A DNA stretch of 37,359 nucleotides from Parcubacteria group bacterium GW2011_GWA2_40_143 (lineage in GTDB: Bacteria > Patescibacteriota > Minisyncoccia > UBA9983): NCBI GenBank assembly GCA_000996035.1, contig LBYH01000010.1, forward strand, positions 1 through 37,359, written 5' to 3'. The position numbers and the translations under genes were made by a program. Below are positions 1 through 6,354 of the stretch, piece by piece (position 1 is the first letter of the stretch; each line of letters begins with the position of its first letter). The notes below the pieces were generated by a model, which was given only the letters and a program-made list of their open reading frames with translations, had not been told where the DNA came from and ran no database searches.

Positions 1-216
1 TATGAAAAAAGATAAGTCTTTTTTATATACTTTTGAAAATTCCTTGAGTTGCGTAATATCAAGTCGTCTTTGTCCTGCTTCAATTTTTGAGATATGAGGC
101 TGGGTTTTACCGAGTAGCTTCGCTACGTCAGCTTGATCCAAACCTGCCTCAAGGCGAGCTTTCTTAAGTTGTTCTACGGTATATTTATGGTCTTTTGAAA
201 AAATTGCCTTTGTCAT
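1..216 (-). CDS. XRE-family helix-turn-helix regulator, cut by window edge
   Basis: The minus-strand frame opens with ATG at 216-214 and runs off the left edge after 72 codons, so the C-terminus is not visible. Residues about 13-65 read as a Cro/C1-type (XRE) helix-turn-helix: LDQADVAKLLGKTQPHISKI followed by EAGQRRLDI, with the usual Gln in helix 2 and the S-K-I-E recognition segment. Such proteins bind operator DNA as dimers; many are antitoxins or phage-type repressors, but what follows the HTH here is unknown. The gene lies just downstream of tRNA-Lys on the same strand, separated by about 50 bases. A stand-alone regulator or the antitoxin of a pair cut off by the window are both possible. 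Confidence 0.8.
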   Translation of the reverse strand, partial: MTKAIFSKDHKYTVEQLKKARLEAGLDQADVAKLLGKTQPHISKIEAGQRRLDITQLKEFSKVYKKDLSFFI

Positions 217-264
217 TATCTATATAATAGTATTCCGTTGTGTTATATTCCAAGTTATGAATTG

Positions 265-337
265 TGCCTCCACCAGGATTTGAACCTGGGACCGTCTCCT
301 TAAAAGGGAGCTGCTCTACCAACTGAGCTATGAAGGC
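265..337 (-). tRNA. tRNA-Lys (anticodon TTT)
   Basis: The minus strand folds as a complete cloverleaf: acceptor GCCTTCA pairs with TGGAGGC, D-arm with AGCTCAGTTGGTAGAGC, anticodon stem CTCCC/GGGAG-like with loop CTTTTAA, and T-arm containing GGTTCAAATCC. The anticodon is TTT. The discriminator base is A and the 3' CCA is not encoded, so CCA must be added post-transcriptionally. Confidence 0.95.
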
Positions 338-347
338 ATAAAAAAAA

Positions 348-713
348 TTACAGAGGCAAGTCAAAAGAGAAAATACCCGGGCCGAGCAAGAAAATTGCGA
401 TGGCAATTGTTGCCATAAATGCAGTAAGCATTTTGGATTCCGGCGCGATATTTGCCATGCTTGTTTTTGATTTTAAAATTTTAATGAGCGCGAGTAATGC
501 CATTATTCCCAATGCCGCCGCCTGAGTAAAGAGTCCCAAGACGAGAAGCGCGCCTGAAGCTAACATTATGCCGCCAATAGTTTTTGAAAGCAGGGAGCTT
601 GTTTCGCCAAATCCTTTTGCGCCATACTTAATGAAAGCGACAGCCAAAACAATTCTTAATAAAAAAGGCGCTATAAGAGCGTAGCTGTAGAATTCAGGAA
701 AAAGACTTGGCAT
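348..713 (-). CDS. DoxX-like small integral membrane protein
   Basis: A 121-residue, almost entirely hydrophobic protein with about four predicted transmembrane segments (near residues 12-30, 45-65, 66-82 and 98-115). The N-terminal pattern FLLRIVLAVAFIKYGAKGF matches the DoxX family signature of an arginine in TM1 and a GxKGF turn after it. DoxX proteins are four-TM membrane proteins, some linked to redox or thiol stress, but the function here cannot be assigned. It is the last gene of a minus-strand run (ruvA, mutM, lamin-tail protein, this gene), starting 15 bases after the preceding stop codon, so co-transcription is likely. Family assignment is by pattern only. Confidence 0.65.
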   Translation of the reverse strand: MPSLFPEFYSYALIAPFLLRIVLAVAFIKYGAKGFGETSSLLSKTIGGIMLASGALLVLGLFTQAAALGIMALLALIKILKSKTSMANIAPESKMLTAFMATIAIAIFLLGPGIFSFDLPL

Positions 714-728
714 GAAAGTAATATAACC

Positions 729-1607
729 TTAATAAGCGATTGAGTCAATGAGGTTGCCGTTCTCGTCCGTGAGAGTTATCTGCTCTCTGGATTTTTTCCA
801 AAGTTCATTGCTTCTGCTCAGGAATATTCTCCATTCATTGCCGAAAAAGTCCGCGTCGTTCCTGTGGAGACTTACGCATGATTTATAATTTACTTTTTCA
901 CTTAAGAAGCTTTGGCAAGCGGAATTTAAATATGACGGTATGGTGTCCAGAATTTCACATTTGGAAATGTCTTCTATGAAATCTAAGCATTCATCATTTA
1001 ATCCTTCAGGCAAAACTTCGTCTTCCATAAGAGGGCACTGGCGAGGCAGGCGAGGGGAGAATTGTTTATCTTGATCCAGATAACCGGAACATTTATTGAT
1101 TAAAAAGTTGGCGCCCAGCGGACTGTAACCTGTGGTGATTATTGCTTTGCCACCCGGCTCAAGAAAAATATTTTCTTTCGGATTGCTTATGCCCGGAGTA
1201 TAGACATAAGTGCCGTAGCCTAATTTAAGATCAAGTCCGTTTTCCCCTTCAATTTTCCATTCGCTTATGTTGACGGCATTTTTATTTCCCTTGGCTGCCA
1301 CAATTTCTATATACTCATCGTTTATATCAGTATCTCGCGCATTTGCTCTTTTTAAGGTTACAATGTCTTTTGGAATTTCTTTTGCGTCGTCATCTTTTGG
1401 TTCAACAGTATCATCTTCGTCCGGCCTTGTTGTATCCGTAATTTTATCCACTCCTTTCTGCACGTCTCTTGCTCGTCTGCCTTGCGGATCTTTAAGAAAT
1501 AAACCACTTGTCGCTTCCGGACGAAACGGCCCACCTGTAAAGAGCCATACTATTGCGAGTATGAAAAGCACAAGGAAAAAATATTTAAGTTCTTTAACCG
1601 CGTCCAT
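729..1607 (-). CDS. Membrane-anchored protein with lamin-tail-like domain
   Basis: The 292-residue product has an N-terminal membrane anchor (about residues 8-25) followed by a charged, Asp/Glu-rich linker (about 55-80). From about residue 85 a segment reads like a lamin-tail domain (LTD): it begins with VTLKRANARDTDINDEYIEI, continues with ISEWKIEGENG, then a glycine/proline loop GGKAIITTGYSP. LTDs are immunoglobulin-fold modules that bacteria use on the cell surface, often with nucleases or repeats. The later part has several cysteines (KCSG, QCP, ECLD, KCEI, ACQSF, SCVS), suggesting disulfides outside the membrane. The C-terminal FGNEWRIFLSRSNELWKKSREQ and DENGNLIDSIAY resemble a second LTD-like strand set. 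It starts 9 bases after mutM and is probably in the same operon, though without an obvious functional link. Confidence 0.6.
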   Translation of the reverse strand: MDAVKELKYFFLVLFILAIVWLFTGGPFRPEATSGLFLKDPQGRRARDVQKGVDKITDTTRPDEDDTVEPKDDDAKEIPKDIVTLKRANARDTDINDEYIEIVAAKGNKNAVNISEWKIEGENGLDLKLGYGTYVYTPGISNPKENIFLEPGGKAIITTGYSPLGANFLINKCSGYLDQDKQFSPRLPRQCPLMEDEVLPEGLNDECLDFIEDISKCEILDTIPSYLNSACQSFLSEKVNYKSCVSLHRNDADFFGNEWRIFLSRSNELWKKSREQITLTDENGNLIDSIAY

Positions 1608-1616
1608 TGTTATATT

Positions 1617-2510
1617 TTACATCTTTTGATGAATTGGGCAAAAGTGAGACGAACGACCGGCGATTTTTATTCGGGTGATTATCCCGCCATCTTTCTTTTT
1701 GCATGGCTTGCCCGTTTGCCTGTAAACATTTTGCATGTTTTGAAATCGGCCTTTTTCGCCGGCGATATCGCGATAATCAGAGTTGGAACTGCCGCCGGCG
1801 CGGATAGCTTTTCTAAGTATCGGTTTTGTGGTTGTATAAATTTTTTTAATTTCTTGGTCGCTTAATTTGCTGATCTCTTTCGCCGGATGGATGCCTGCTT
1901 GCCACAAAATTTCATCGGCATAAATATTGCCAATACCGGCGACAAGCGACTGATCCAGAAGAAGCAGCTTGATTTTAAGAGAAGACGATCTTGCTGTTTT
2001 GTTTTTTATAATTTCCACAAACTTTTTATAAGTAAAGTTTTTATCAAAAGGATCCATGCCGATATTTTTTATATCTTCAAGTTCATCCAATTTTCCCGTT
2101 TCCCATACCAGCAATTTGGCAAATTTACGCGTATCGGAGAGGGCAAGCTGCTTGCCATCAGAAAGAGTGAACACCACATGAACAAATCTGTTGTAGGGAT
2201 CGTTGCTAATGGGACCGCTTTCTTCGGCGAACGCTTTGCCGTTTTTTATGATCCATGAACCATACATTAGATGCCCCGTCATTTTCAAATGCGCCAATAT
2301 TGTTTTGTTTTCAGATAAATTTATTAAAATATTTTTACCCTTTCTTTCCACGGATAAAATAGTTTTGTCTTTAACTTGTCTTCTGAAATCTTTAAAATCA
2401 CCCTTGCGAAACAGGCTTTCGGTGTCCGTCCATACATTGGAAATTTTAAGCTTAAGGAGAAGCTTATTCATTCCATCTATGGTGGTTTGTACCTCTGGGA
2501 GTTCCGGCAT
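1617..2510 (-). CDS. mutM: Formamidopyrimidine-DNA glycosylase (Fpg/MutM)
   Basis: Bifunctional base-excision repair glycosylase/AP lyase that removes 8-oxoguanine and ring-opened purines. The start at 2510 is chosen over an in-frame ATG three codons upstream because it gives the mandatory N-terminus MPELPEV, where the processed Pro is the catalytic nucleophile and Glu the proton donor. Also visible: the MTGHLMYG loop, DTRKFAKLLVW, and the helix-two-turn-helix signature AGIGNIYADEILWQAGIHP. The C-terminal zinc finger is degenerate: the first CxxC pair retains only one Cys (PCKKKDGG) and the second is CPIHQ rather than CPxCQ, leaving Cys, Cys and His. Length 297 residues, slightly longer than usual. 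It follows ruvA by 37 bases. Confidence 0.95.
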   Translation of the reverse strand: MPELPEVQTTIDGMNKLLLKLKISNVWTDTESLFRKGDFKDFRRQVKDKTILSVERKGKNILINLSENKTILAHLKMTGHLMYGSWIIKNGKAFAEESGPISNDPYNRFVHVVFTLSDGKQLALSDTRKFAKLLVWETGKLDELEDIKNIGMDPFDKNFTYKKFVEIIKNKTARSSSLKIKLLLLDQSLVAGIGNIYADEILWQAGIHPAKEISKLSDQEIKKIYTTTKPILRKAIRAGGSSNSDYRDIAGEKGRFQNMQNVYRQTGKPCKKKDGGIITRIKIAGRSSHFCPIHQKM

Positions 2511-2547
2511 ATGTTTCAATCTTAAAAATAAAATCTAAAAATAAAAA

Positions 2548-3117
2548 TTATTTCCCCAATATCCGTAGCGCTTCTTTGATGCGGGCGTTTACGCCGGAGG
2601 CATCATTAGAAATATTTTTAATGGCTTCGCGAATCTCACTATTGCCATAGCCTAGAGATTGCAGAGCTTGGAGCACATCTTCATCTTCCTTAAACATAAT
2701 ACTGGTGGCCGCGTCCATGGCGCCCATTTTATCTCTTAGTTCTACAACCACTCTTTCCGCTGTTTTTTTACCGATGCCTGACACTTTAGTAAGGTAGGAA
2801 ATCTCTCCTGAGGCGATAGCCTTTTTAATAGTATCAACGGGGGCGGTAGAGAGTACGCCCAAGGCTGTTTTGGGGCCAATGCCGGAAATTTGAATCAGAA
2901 CTTCAAAAAATTCCAACTCCGGATATTCTTTGAAGCCGTAAAGATCAAGAGCGTTCTCTCTCACACTTAGGTGTGTCCAAAGCTCTATCTTCTGAGTTTT
3001 TCCGGCCATGCTTAAGACTTCTGGTGGCGCGAAAACTTTGTAGCCAATTCCGCCGACATTAATTATCACAAATCTGTCTCCCCGCATTTTTACGTCTCCA
3101 TTTAGAAAAGAAATCAT
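2548..3117 (-). CDS. ruvA: Holliday junction DNA helicase subunit RuvA
   Basis: RuvA binds four-way junctions as a tetramer and loads the RuvB motor for branch migration. The 189-residue product starts with MISFLNGDV, the typical RuvA N-terminal OB-fold opening, so the start at 3117 is preferred to an in-frame ATG eight codons upstream. Two helix-hairpin-helix motifs are evident (QISGIGPKTALGVL and KVSGIGKKTAERVVVEL) in domain II, and domain III, which contacts RuvB, is recognisable as DVLQALQSLGYGNSEIREAI. ruvB and ruvC are not in the window. A consensus -10 (TATAAT, 3129-3124) lies seven bases before the ATG, so this transcript may be leaderless. It is the first gene of the minus-strand run through mutM. 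Confidence 0.96.
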   Translation of the reverse strand: MISFLNGDVKMRGDRFVIINVGGIGYKVFAPPEVLSMAGKTQKIELWTHLSVRENALDLYGFKEYPELEFFEVLIQISGIGPKTALGVLSTAPVDTIKKAIASGEISYLTKVSGIGKKTAERVVVELRDKMGAMDAATSIMFKEDEDVLQALQSLGYGNSEIREAIKNISNDASGVNARIKEALRILGK

Positions 3118-3123
3118 ATCTAT

Positions 3124-3152
3124 ATTATACAAATATTGCATTTTTATACTAA
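3124..3152 (-). promoter_or_regulatory. ruvA promoter, probable leaderless start
   Basis: Reading the minus strand, a perfect TATAAT (3129-3124) is preceded directly by TTTG and, 17 bases upstream, by a weak -35 TTAGTA. A start site seven bases downstream falls on the A of the ruvA ATG (3117). Inferred by eye. Confidence 0.5.
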
Positions 3153-3163
3153 TCTGCTAAGAT
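3136..3163 (+). promoter_or_regulatory. rpsT promoter, extended -10, probable leaderless start
   Basis: TTGCAT (3136-3141), a 16-base spacer ending in TGC, then TAAGAT (3158-3163). The predicted start at about 3170 is one base before the rpsT ATG at 3171, leaving no room for an SD. It overlaps the oppositely oriented ruvA promoter in a 53-base intergenic region. Confidence 0.55.
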
Positions 3164-3170
3164 ATATTTT

Positions 3171-3428
3171 ATGCCAATTATAAAATCAGCCAAAAAATCA
3201 ATGAGACAAAGCGCCAGGCGCAGAGTCTTTAATGTTAAACGGGCGATCTCTATGAAGAAGGAAGTAAAGGTGGTAAAGAAACTTAAAGATAGCGGGGGTA
3301 AGGAAGAAGCTCAAAAACATTTATCTGTGGCGTATAAAGCAATAGATAAAGCGGCCAAAAGGGGAATTATAAAGAAAAACACCGCAAGCCGCAAAAAGTC
3401 TCGTCTCGCCAAGCTCTTGGTAAAATAA
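3171..3428 (+). CDS. rpsT: 30S ribosomal protein bS20
   Basis: Small-subunit protein that binds the 16S rRNA 5' domain and helix 44 early in assembly. The 85-residue, Lys/Arg-rich product is of normal bS20 length and shows the family pattern: MPIIKSAKKSMRQSARRR at the N-terminus, central AYKAIDKAAKRGIIKKNTASRKKSRL and C-terminal AKLL. The gene is monocistronic: its own promoter lies immediately upstream and a strong intrinsic terminator immediately downstream. The start codon is essentially at the predicted transcription start. Confidence 0.96.
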   Translation: MPIIKSAKKSMRQSARRRVFNVKRAISMKKEVKVVKKLKDSGGKEEAQKHLSVAYKAIDKAAKRGIIKKNTASRKKSRLAKLLVK

Positions 3429-3430
3429 AA

Positions 3431-3463
3431 AACAAACCCGCCAGCGAGCGGGTTTGTTTTTTA
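3431..3463 (+). terminator. Intrinsic terminator after rpsT
   Basis: A GC-rich stem (CAAACCCGC ... GCGGGTTTG) with loop CAGCGA is followed by TTTTTT. It begins a few bases after the rpsT stop codon. A-tract upstream pairs with the T-tract, so it may also work on the other strand. Confidence 0.9.
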
Positions 3464-3490
3464 TGTTGTTTTACATTAGATTATATCTAT

Positions 3491-3562
3491 GCCCTCGTCG
3501 TTCAACGGATAGGACGCAGCTTTGCGGAAGCTGTAATTGAGGTTCGATTCCTCACGAGGGCA
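3491..3562 (+). tRNA. tRNA-Arg (anticodon GCG)
   Basis: Complete cloverleaf: acceptor GCCCTCG/CGAGGGC, D-stem GTTC/GGAC, anticodon stem CAGCT/AGCTG with loop TTGCGGA, T-stem TGAGG/CCTCA with loop TTCGATT, discriminator A, no encoded CCA. The anticodon GCG reads CGC, and CGU only by G-U wobble. Most bacteria instead use ACG edited to inosine, so this is a less common solution. Confidence 0.93.
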
Positions 3563-3606
3563 AAAGCGTCAAGAAAAAGTGAACTGCTGCACTTTTTTAG
3601 CTTTTG
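3561..3606 (+). terminator. Nested hairpin after tRNA-Arg
   Basis: Inner stem AAAAAGTG (3574-3581) with CACTTTTT (3590-3597), and an outer stem CAAAAGC (3561-3567) with GCTTTTG (3600-3606) that begins at the last base of the tRNA. The T-run within the inner 3' arm makes this a plausible transcription terminator and 3' processing signal. Confidence 0.6.
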
Positions 3607-3694
3607 ACCAAAAACGAGTGGAACGGTGGAAAAGAAAATTTTTATTCATTTTGTTTAGTTGAATAAAATATTTAATAATCATAATTTCATAAAT

Positions 3695-4795
3695 ATGAAT
3701 CAAAAAGGTTTTGCAAATATAATCTTGGTTGTAGTAATTGTCATACTCGTAGGTGCGGTTGGGTATTTTGTATTTATTAGAAAGTCGGTGTTAGTTGTGC
3801 AACAACTAACACCGACGCCGACGCAAGCGACAAATACGCCAAAATCTAATCCAACACCTCAACCCTCTAATCAATTAAATCTTTCGGCGCATACGAACTA
3901 TAAGAAAATGGTCTCGGAAAGTTTTGATTATGGCAATAGTGAACAACAATTCGGAATTATCAGAATAGCTGGCGGAGCAGGTCCTTCATCTTTTACTACT
4001 GATAATAGGAATTATCTTTACATAACTGATACCCAAAATAATAGAGTGAAAATTTTAAACTCCGAAGGGAAACAAACATCAATAATCAACACAGTACCAC
4101 TTGCAGATATTGCCGTAGATAATAATGGCGATATTTATGGTTATGTGTTTGGCTCCGGATCCCCGGGCGTGCATCTATACAAGTACGATGGTAGTGGTTC
4201 TTTGTTGGGTAAAATTGAAAACCCATCTGCTTTTTCTGAAATCTCTTCAAGTAATAATGTATATGGTAAGTTATATATATATGGCAACAAATTATACATT
4301 ACTGACAATCAACAGAATAGCTACCTTGTTTCTTCAACAAGTGGAAATTTAGAATCTAAATCCGAAAAAGTAAATGGGGTTATTGGTAATAGCGGAAAAA
4401 GATACTACGTGGCAGTCAATTTCATTAGTCCAGAGGGTACTGTTATACCAGTTGAAAGCAGAAAGGGGCTAGTAGAAATAATCAATCAATCCGGCAACAA
4501 AGAAAAAATTATCACAATCGAAATAGACGGGTTACAAACCATAGCTTTCTTAGGCGAAGATCAAAGTGGCAATATCCATATACAAACAGAAACAAGAGAT
4601 AAGACCGGCCTGAAATTGCAAGTTCATAAATATGATTCGACCGGCAACTTATTGACTACTCTTGATATTCGAAATGGTGATTACACTACTATTGGGATGG
4701 TAAAATTGCTTCATATTGATCAGACGGGTGATATCTGGCAAGTTGCGCCAGGAAAAAGTAATCTTTTGGTGAATAGATGGAGTACTACTTATTAA
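3695..4795 (+). CDS. Anchored NHL/beta-propeller-like extracellular protein
   Basis: A 366-residue secreted protein. The N-terminus MNQKGFANIILVVV is a pilin-like 'K-G-F plus hydrophobic helix' signal/anchor (residues about 5-28), followed by RKS and a Pro/Thr-rich stalk (about 40-70) typical of cell-surface spacers. The rest shows repeating blades: FTTDNRNYLYITDTQNNRVK and later IAVDNNGDIYGY, YKYDGSG, HIDQTGDIWQV, the alternating D-x-x-G-x-I/L-Y-I-x-D pattern of NHL or six-bladed propeller proteins. No catalytic motif is seen; such domains usually bind ligands or partners. The ATG at 3695 is preferred over a TTG 12 codons upstream because it places the K-G-F signal at the N-terminus. No close operon partner. 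Anchor call is firm; exact propeller family is uncertain. Confidence 0.65.
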   Translation: MNQKGFANIILVVVIVILVGAVGYFVFIRKSVLVVQQLTPTPTQATNTPKSNPTPQPSNQLNLSAHTNYKKMVSESFDYGNSEQQFGIIRIAGGAGPSSFTTDNRNYLYITDTQNNRVKILNSEGKQTSIINTVPLADIAVDNNGDIYGYVFGSGSPGVHLYKYDGSGSLLGKIENPSAFSEISSSNNVYGKLYIYGNKLYITDNQQNSYLVSSTSGNLESKSEKVNGVIGNSGKRYYVAVNFISPEGTVIPVESRKGLVEIINQSGNKEKIITIEIDGLQTIAFLGEDQSGNIHIQTETRDKTGLKLQVHKYDSTGNLLTTLDIRNGDYTTIGMVKLLHIDQTGDIWQVAPGKSNLLVNRWSTTY

Positions 4796-4809
4796 GCCAC
4801 CAAAAAAAC

Positions 4810-4837
4810 TTGAAATTGTCAAAGTTCATTATATAAT
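4810..4837 (+). promoter_or_regulatory. Promoter of the Fic gene
   Basis: TTGAAA (4810-4815), 16-base spacer, TATAAT (4832-4837). The predicted leader of about 80 bases is long for this window, and no SD is seen before the ATG at 4924. Confidence 0.6.
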
Positions 4838-4923
4838 TTGACTTTTTGTCCTTTTGGATGTAACTATTGAAATAGTTGAACTTGCATACTTCATTTCAAT
4901 ATTACTACTATACAAATACATTT

Positions 4924-6018
4924 ATGAGCTTTGAATCACTCACACAACCTACGCCTCCGCAAGAGAAACAAGAACCAGTAGAGGAAAAGCTAGAAACTGG
5001 TAAGAAAGTTTTTGAGTTTTTAGACCGCACAAAGTTTTTGGATGTTAGAAAATCTGGCGAGCAATTTAATGAGTGGCTTCAAAAACTCTCTTACGAAGAC
5101 TACACAAACTATCTCACTCGCTTGAATGGAATTTTGCGCGAAGTACCGATTAAAAAGCGCGCGGTGGACGGTAGTGGTGTTGAGATTTCTTTCGGCATTA
5201 TGGGAGATATTTCATATCTGCCACCCGCCGCCGAACAAAAAGACGGACTGATGAGAGAAAGTTTTGACGCACTCAAACAAATACCAGACAATGAAGACCG
5301 TGCACTTTTAACATACTACGCACTTCAAGCTATTCATCCATATTCTGACGGAAATGGCAGAACTGGAAGATTGCTTCACGAAATAATTTCCGAGGATGGA
5401 AAAGAACTCACGGAAGAAAAACTTTCTGAACTTTTAGATCATGACAAAGATGGTCATGCTGGAACTGGAAAGGGACGAGATGTTTTCGCGGAAAAAGTTT
5501 TAGACGCTAATAGCGCTTACTATTACATTAACCGCGAAGTTGCTAAAGAAATTCTTGGCGATGATTTTTTCAAAGAGTTTGGAAAAATATATTATTCTGG
5601 TTATGTAGGTATTGGAAATGTACCAAAAGATATTGAAATATCACCAGAAGAAAGAGCTCTTGCTGAAAAAATCATTGGGGAGGGAGATGTTGCCAATTTT
5701 CCATTTAGAGGAATGGCTATATTAAAATTATTGCAGGAAAATGGAAAATTATTCGAGTACCAATTTATTGGTACTCGTCCTACTGGAGCAAATGAAGTTG
5801 TCCCAGAAGATGTTGGAAAACAATTTTTAGGAATTGATAATGATAAGTTTGAAGCTGAGCTAACAGCTGAAGATACTAAGCGACTTATTGAAATACATAA
5901 AGATATTAAAAATAGATTCATTAGAACTATGATTGATATTTTTAATAATCCAGATAATCATCTTTTGAAAACCAAGGACGGAAAAGATGTTCAGATTAAA
6001 GATGTGTTTCGTCGGTAA
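4924..6018 (+). CDS. Fic-domain protein (probable AMPylase-type enzyme)
   Basis: The 364-residue protein carries the complete Fic active-site signature HPYSDGNGRTGR at residues 138-149, matching HxFx(D/E)GNGRxxR: catalytic His138, acidic Asp142 for metal, and the GNGR anion hole. Fic enzymes usually transfer AMP from ATP to Ser/Thr/Tyr hydroxyls of target proteins; some use other nucleotides or act as toxins. The upstream LLTYYALQAI helix fits the Fic core. An obvious autoinhibitory (S/T)xxxE(G/N) helix was not recognised, nor a separate antitoxin gene next to it. The C-terminal 150 residues (GDDFFKEFGKIYYSGYVGIG onward) are unassigned. ATG 4924 is preferred to a TTG 16 codons upstream. The stop codon abuts a repeated hairpin. 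No signal peptide, so it acts in the cytoplasm. Confidence 0.85.
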   Translation: MSFESLTQPTPPQEKQEPVEEKLETGKKVFEFLDRTKFLDVRKSGEQFNEWLQKLSYEDYTNYLTRLNGILREVPIKKRAVDGSGVEISFGIMGDISYLPPAAEQKDGLMRESFDALKQIPDNEDRALLTYYALQAIHPYSDGNGRTGRLLHEIISEDGKELTEEKLSELLDHDKDGHAGTGKGRDVFAEKVLDANSAYYYINREVAKEILGDDFFKEFGKIYYSGYVGIGNVPKDIEISPEERALAEKIIGEGDVANFPFRGMAILKLLQENGKLFEYQFIGTRPTGANEVVPEDVGKQFLGIDNDKFEAELTAEDTKRLIEIHKDIKNRFIRTMIDIFNNPDNHLLKTKDGKDVQIKDVFRR

Positions 6019-6075
6019 GGGAGCCATCCCCGCCGTTTTATAATTTCTCCTAAAAACGGCGGGGATTTGTGCGCG
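6019..6075 (+). repeat. Dispersed hairpin repeat, copy A
   Basis: Starting right after the Fic stop codon: GGGAGCC, then CCCCGCCGTTTT and AAAACGGCGGGG arms separated by an AT-rich loop with TCTCC, then ATTTGTGCGCG. Nearly the same about 58-base sequence occurs in the opposite orientation at 13329-13388, again just after a stop codon. It can fold as a strong stem but lacks a clear T-tract on its own. Confidence 0.85.
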
Positions 6076-6231
6076 CAAAGGGTTGGCGTTGGCACGCACT
6101 CCGCGCGTACGATTGGGTTTCAAGCCACCACGCGCTCGGCGCGCGGGAAAGTCAATCGCTTCGCGATTGGAAAAAGGTTCGCGCAAAGGTTAATATTTCT
6201 GCAAAATTCATATTATTACAAACATAGTTTG
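6076..6231. other. Gene-free GC-rich stretch before the THUMP gene
   Basis: Together with the flanks, 6019-6354 has no supported gene. This part is much more GC-rich than its neighbours and contains a hairpin (CAATCGC-TTC-GCGATTG, about 6152-6168), several GCGCG runs and a direct repeat of GCGCAAAGG near both ends (about 6073 and 6182). The function is unknown. An 18-codon ATG frame at 6272-6328 lies downstream of it. Confidence 0.4.
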
Positions 6232-6240
6232 TGATATAAT
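6232..6240 (+). promoter_or_regulatory. Extended -10 upstream of the THUMP gene
   Basis: TGA-TATAAT is a perfect extended -10. No good -35 was recognised, as is acceptable for extended -10 promoters. The predicted leader to the ATG at 6355 is about 107 bases and contains an 18-codon ATG reading frame (6272-6328). Confidence 0.55.
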
Positions 6241-6354
6241 TTAAGCATTCAACGGCTTAATCAACAAAATTATGAAATTTGAACAACCGCCAACGCGACA
6301 ACATAACAATTGTTGGTTGGGACAATAAAAGAAATCTGCCAACAAAACGAATAT

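Noticed and set aside
185-406. 73-codon minus-strand frame
   Set aside because: It covers the whole tRNA-Lys gene and has no family resemblance; a shadow.
6076-6186. Integron-like attC site in the GC-rich stretch
   Set aside because: GTTGG-like text is present but no matching R'/R'' box pair or stem could be drawn.
6272-6328. 18-codon ATG frame upstream of the THUMP gene
   Set aside because: Too short, no SD; a regulatory leader peptide cannot be supported.
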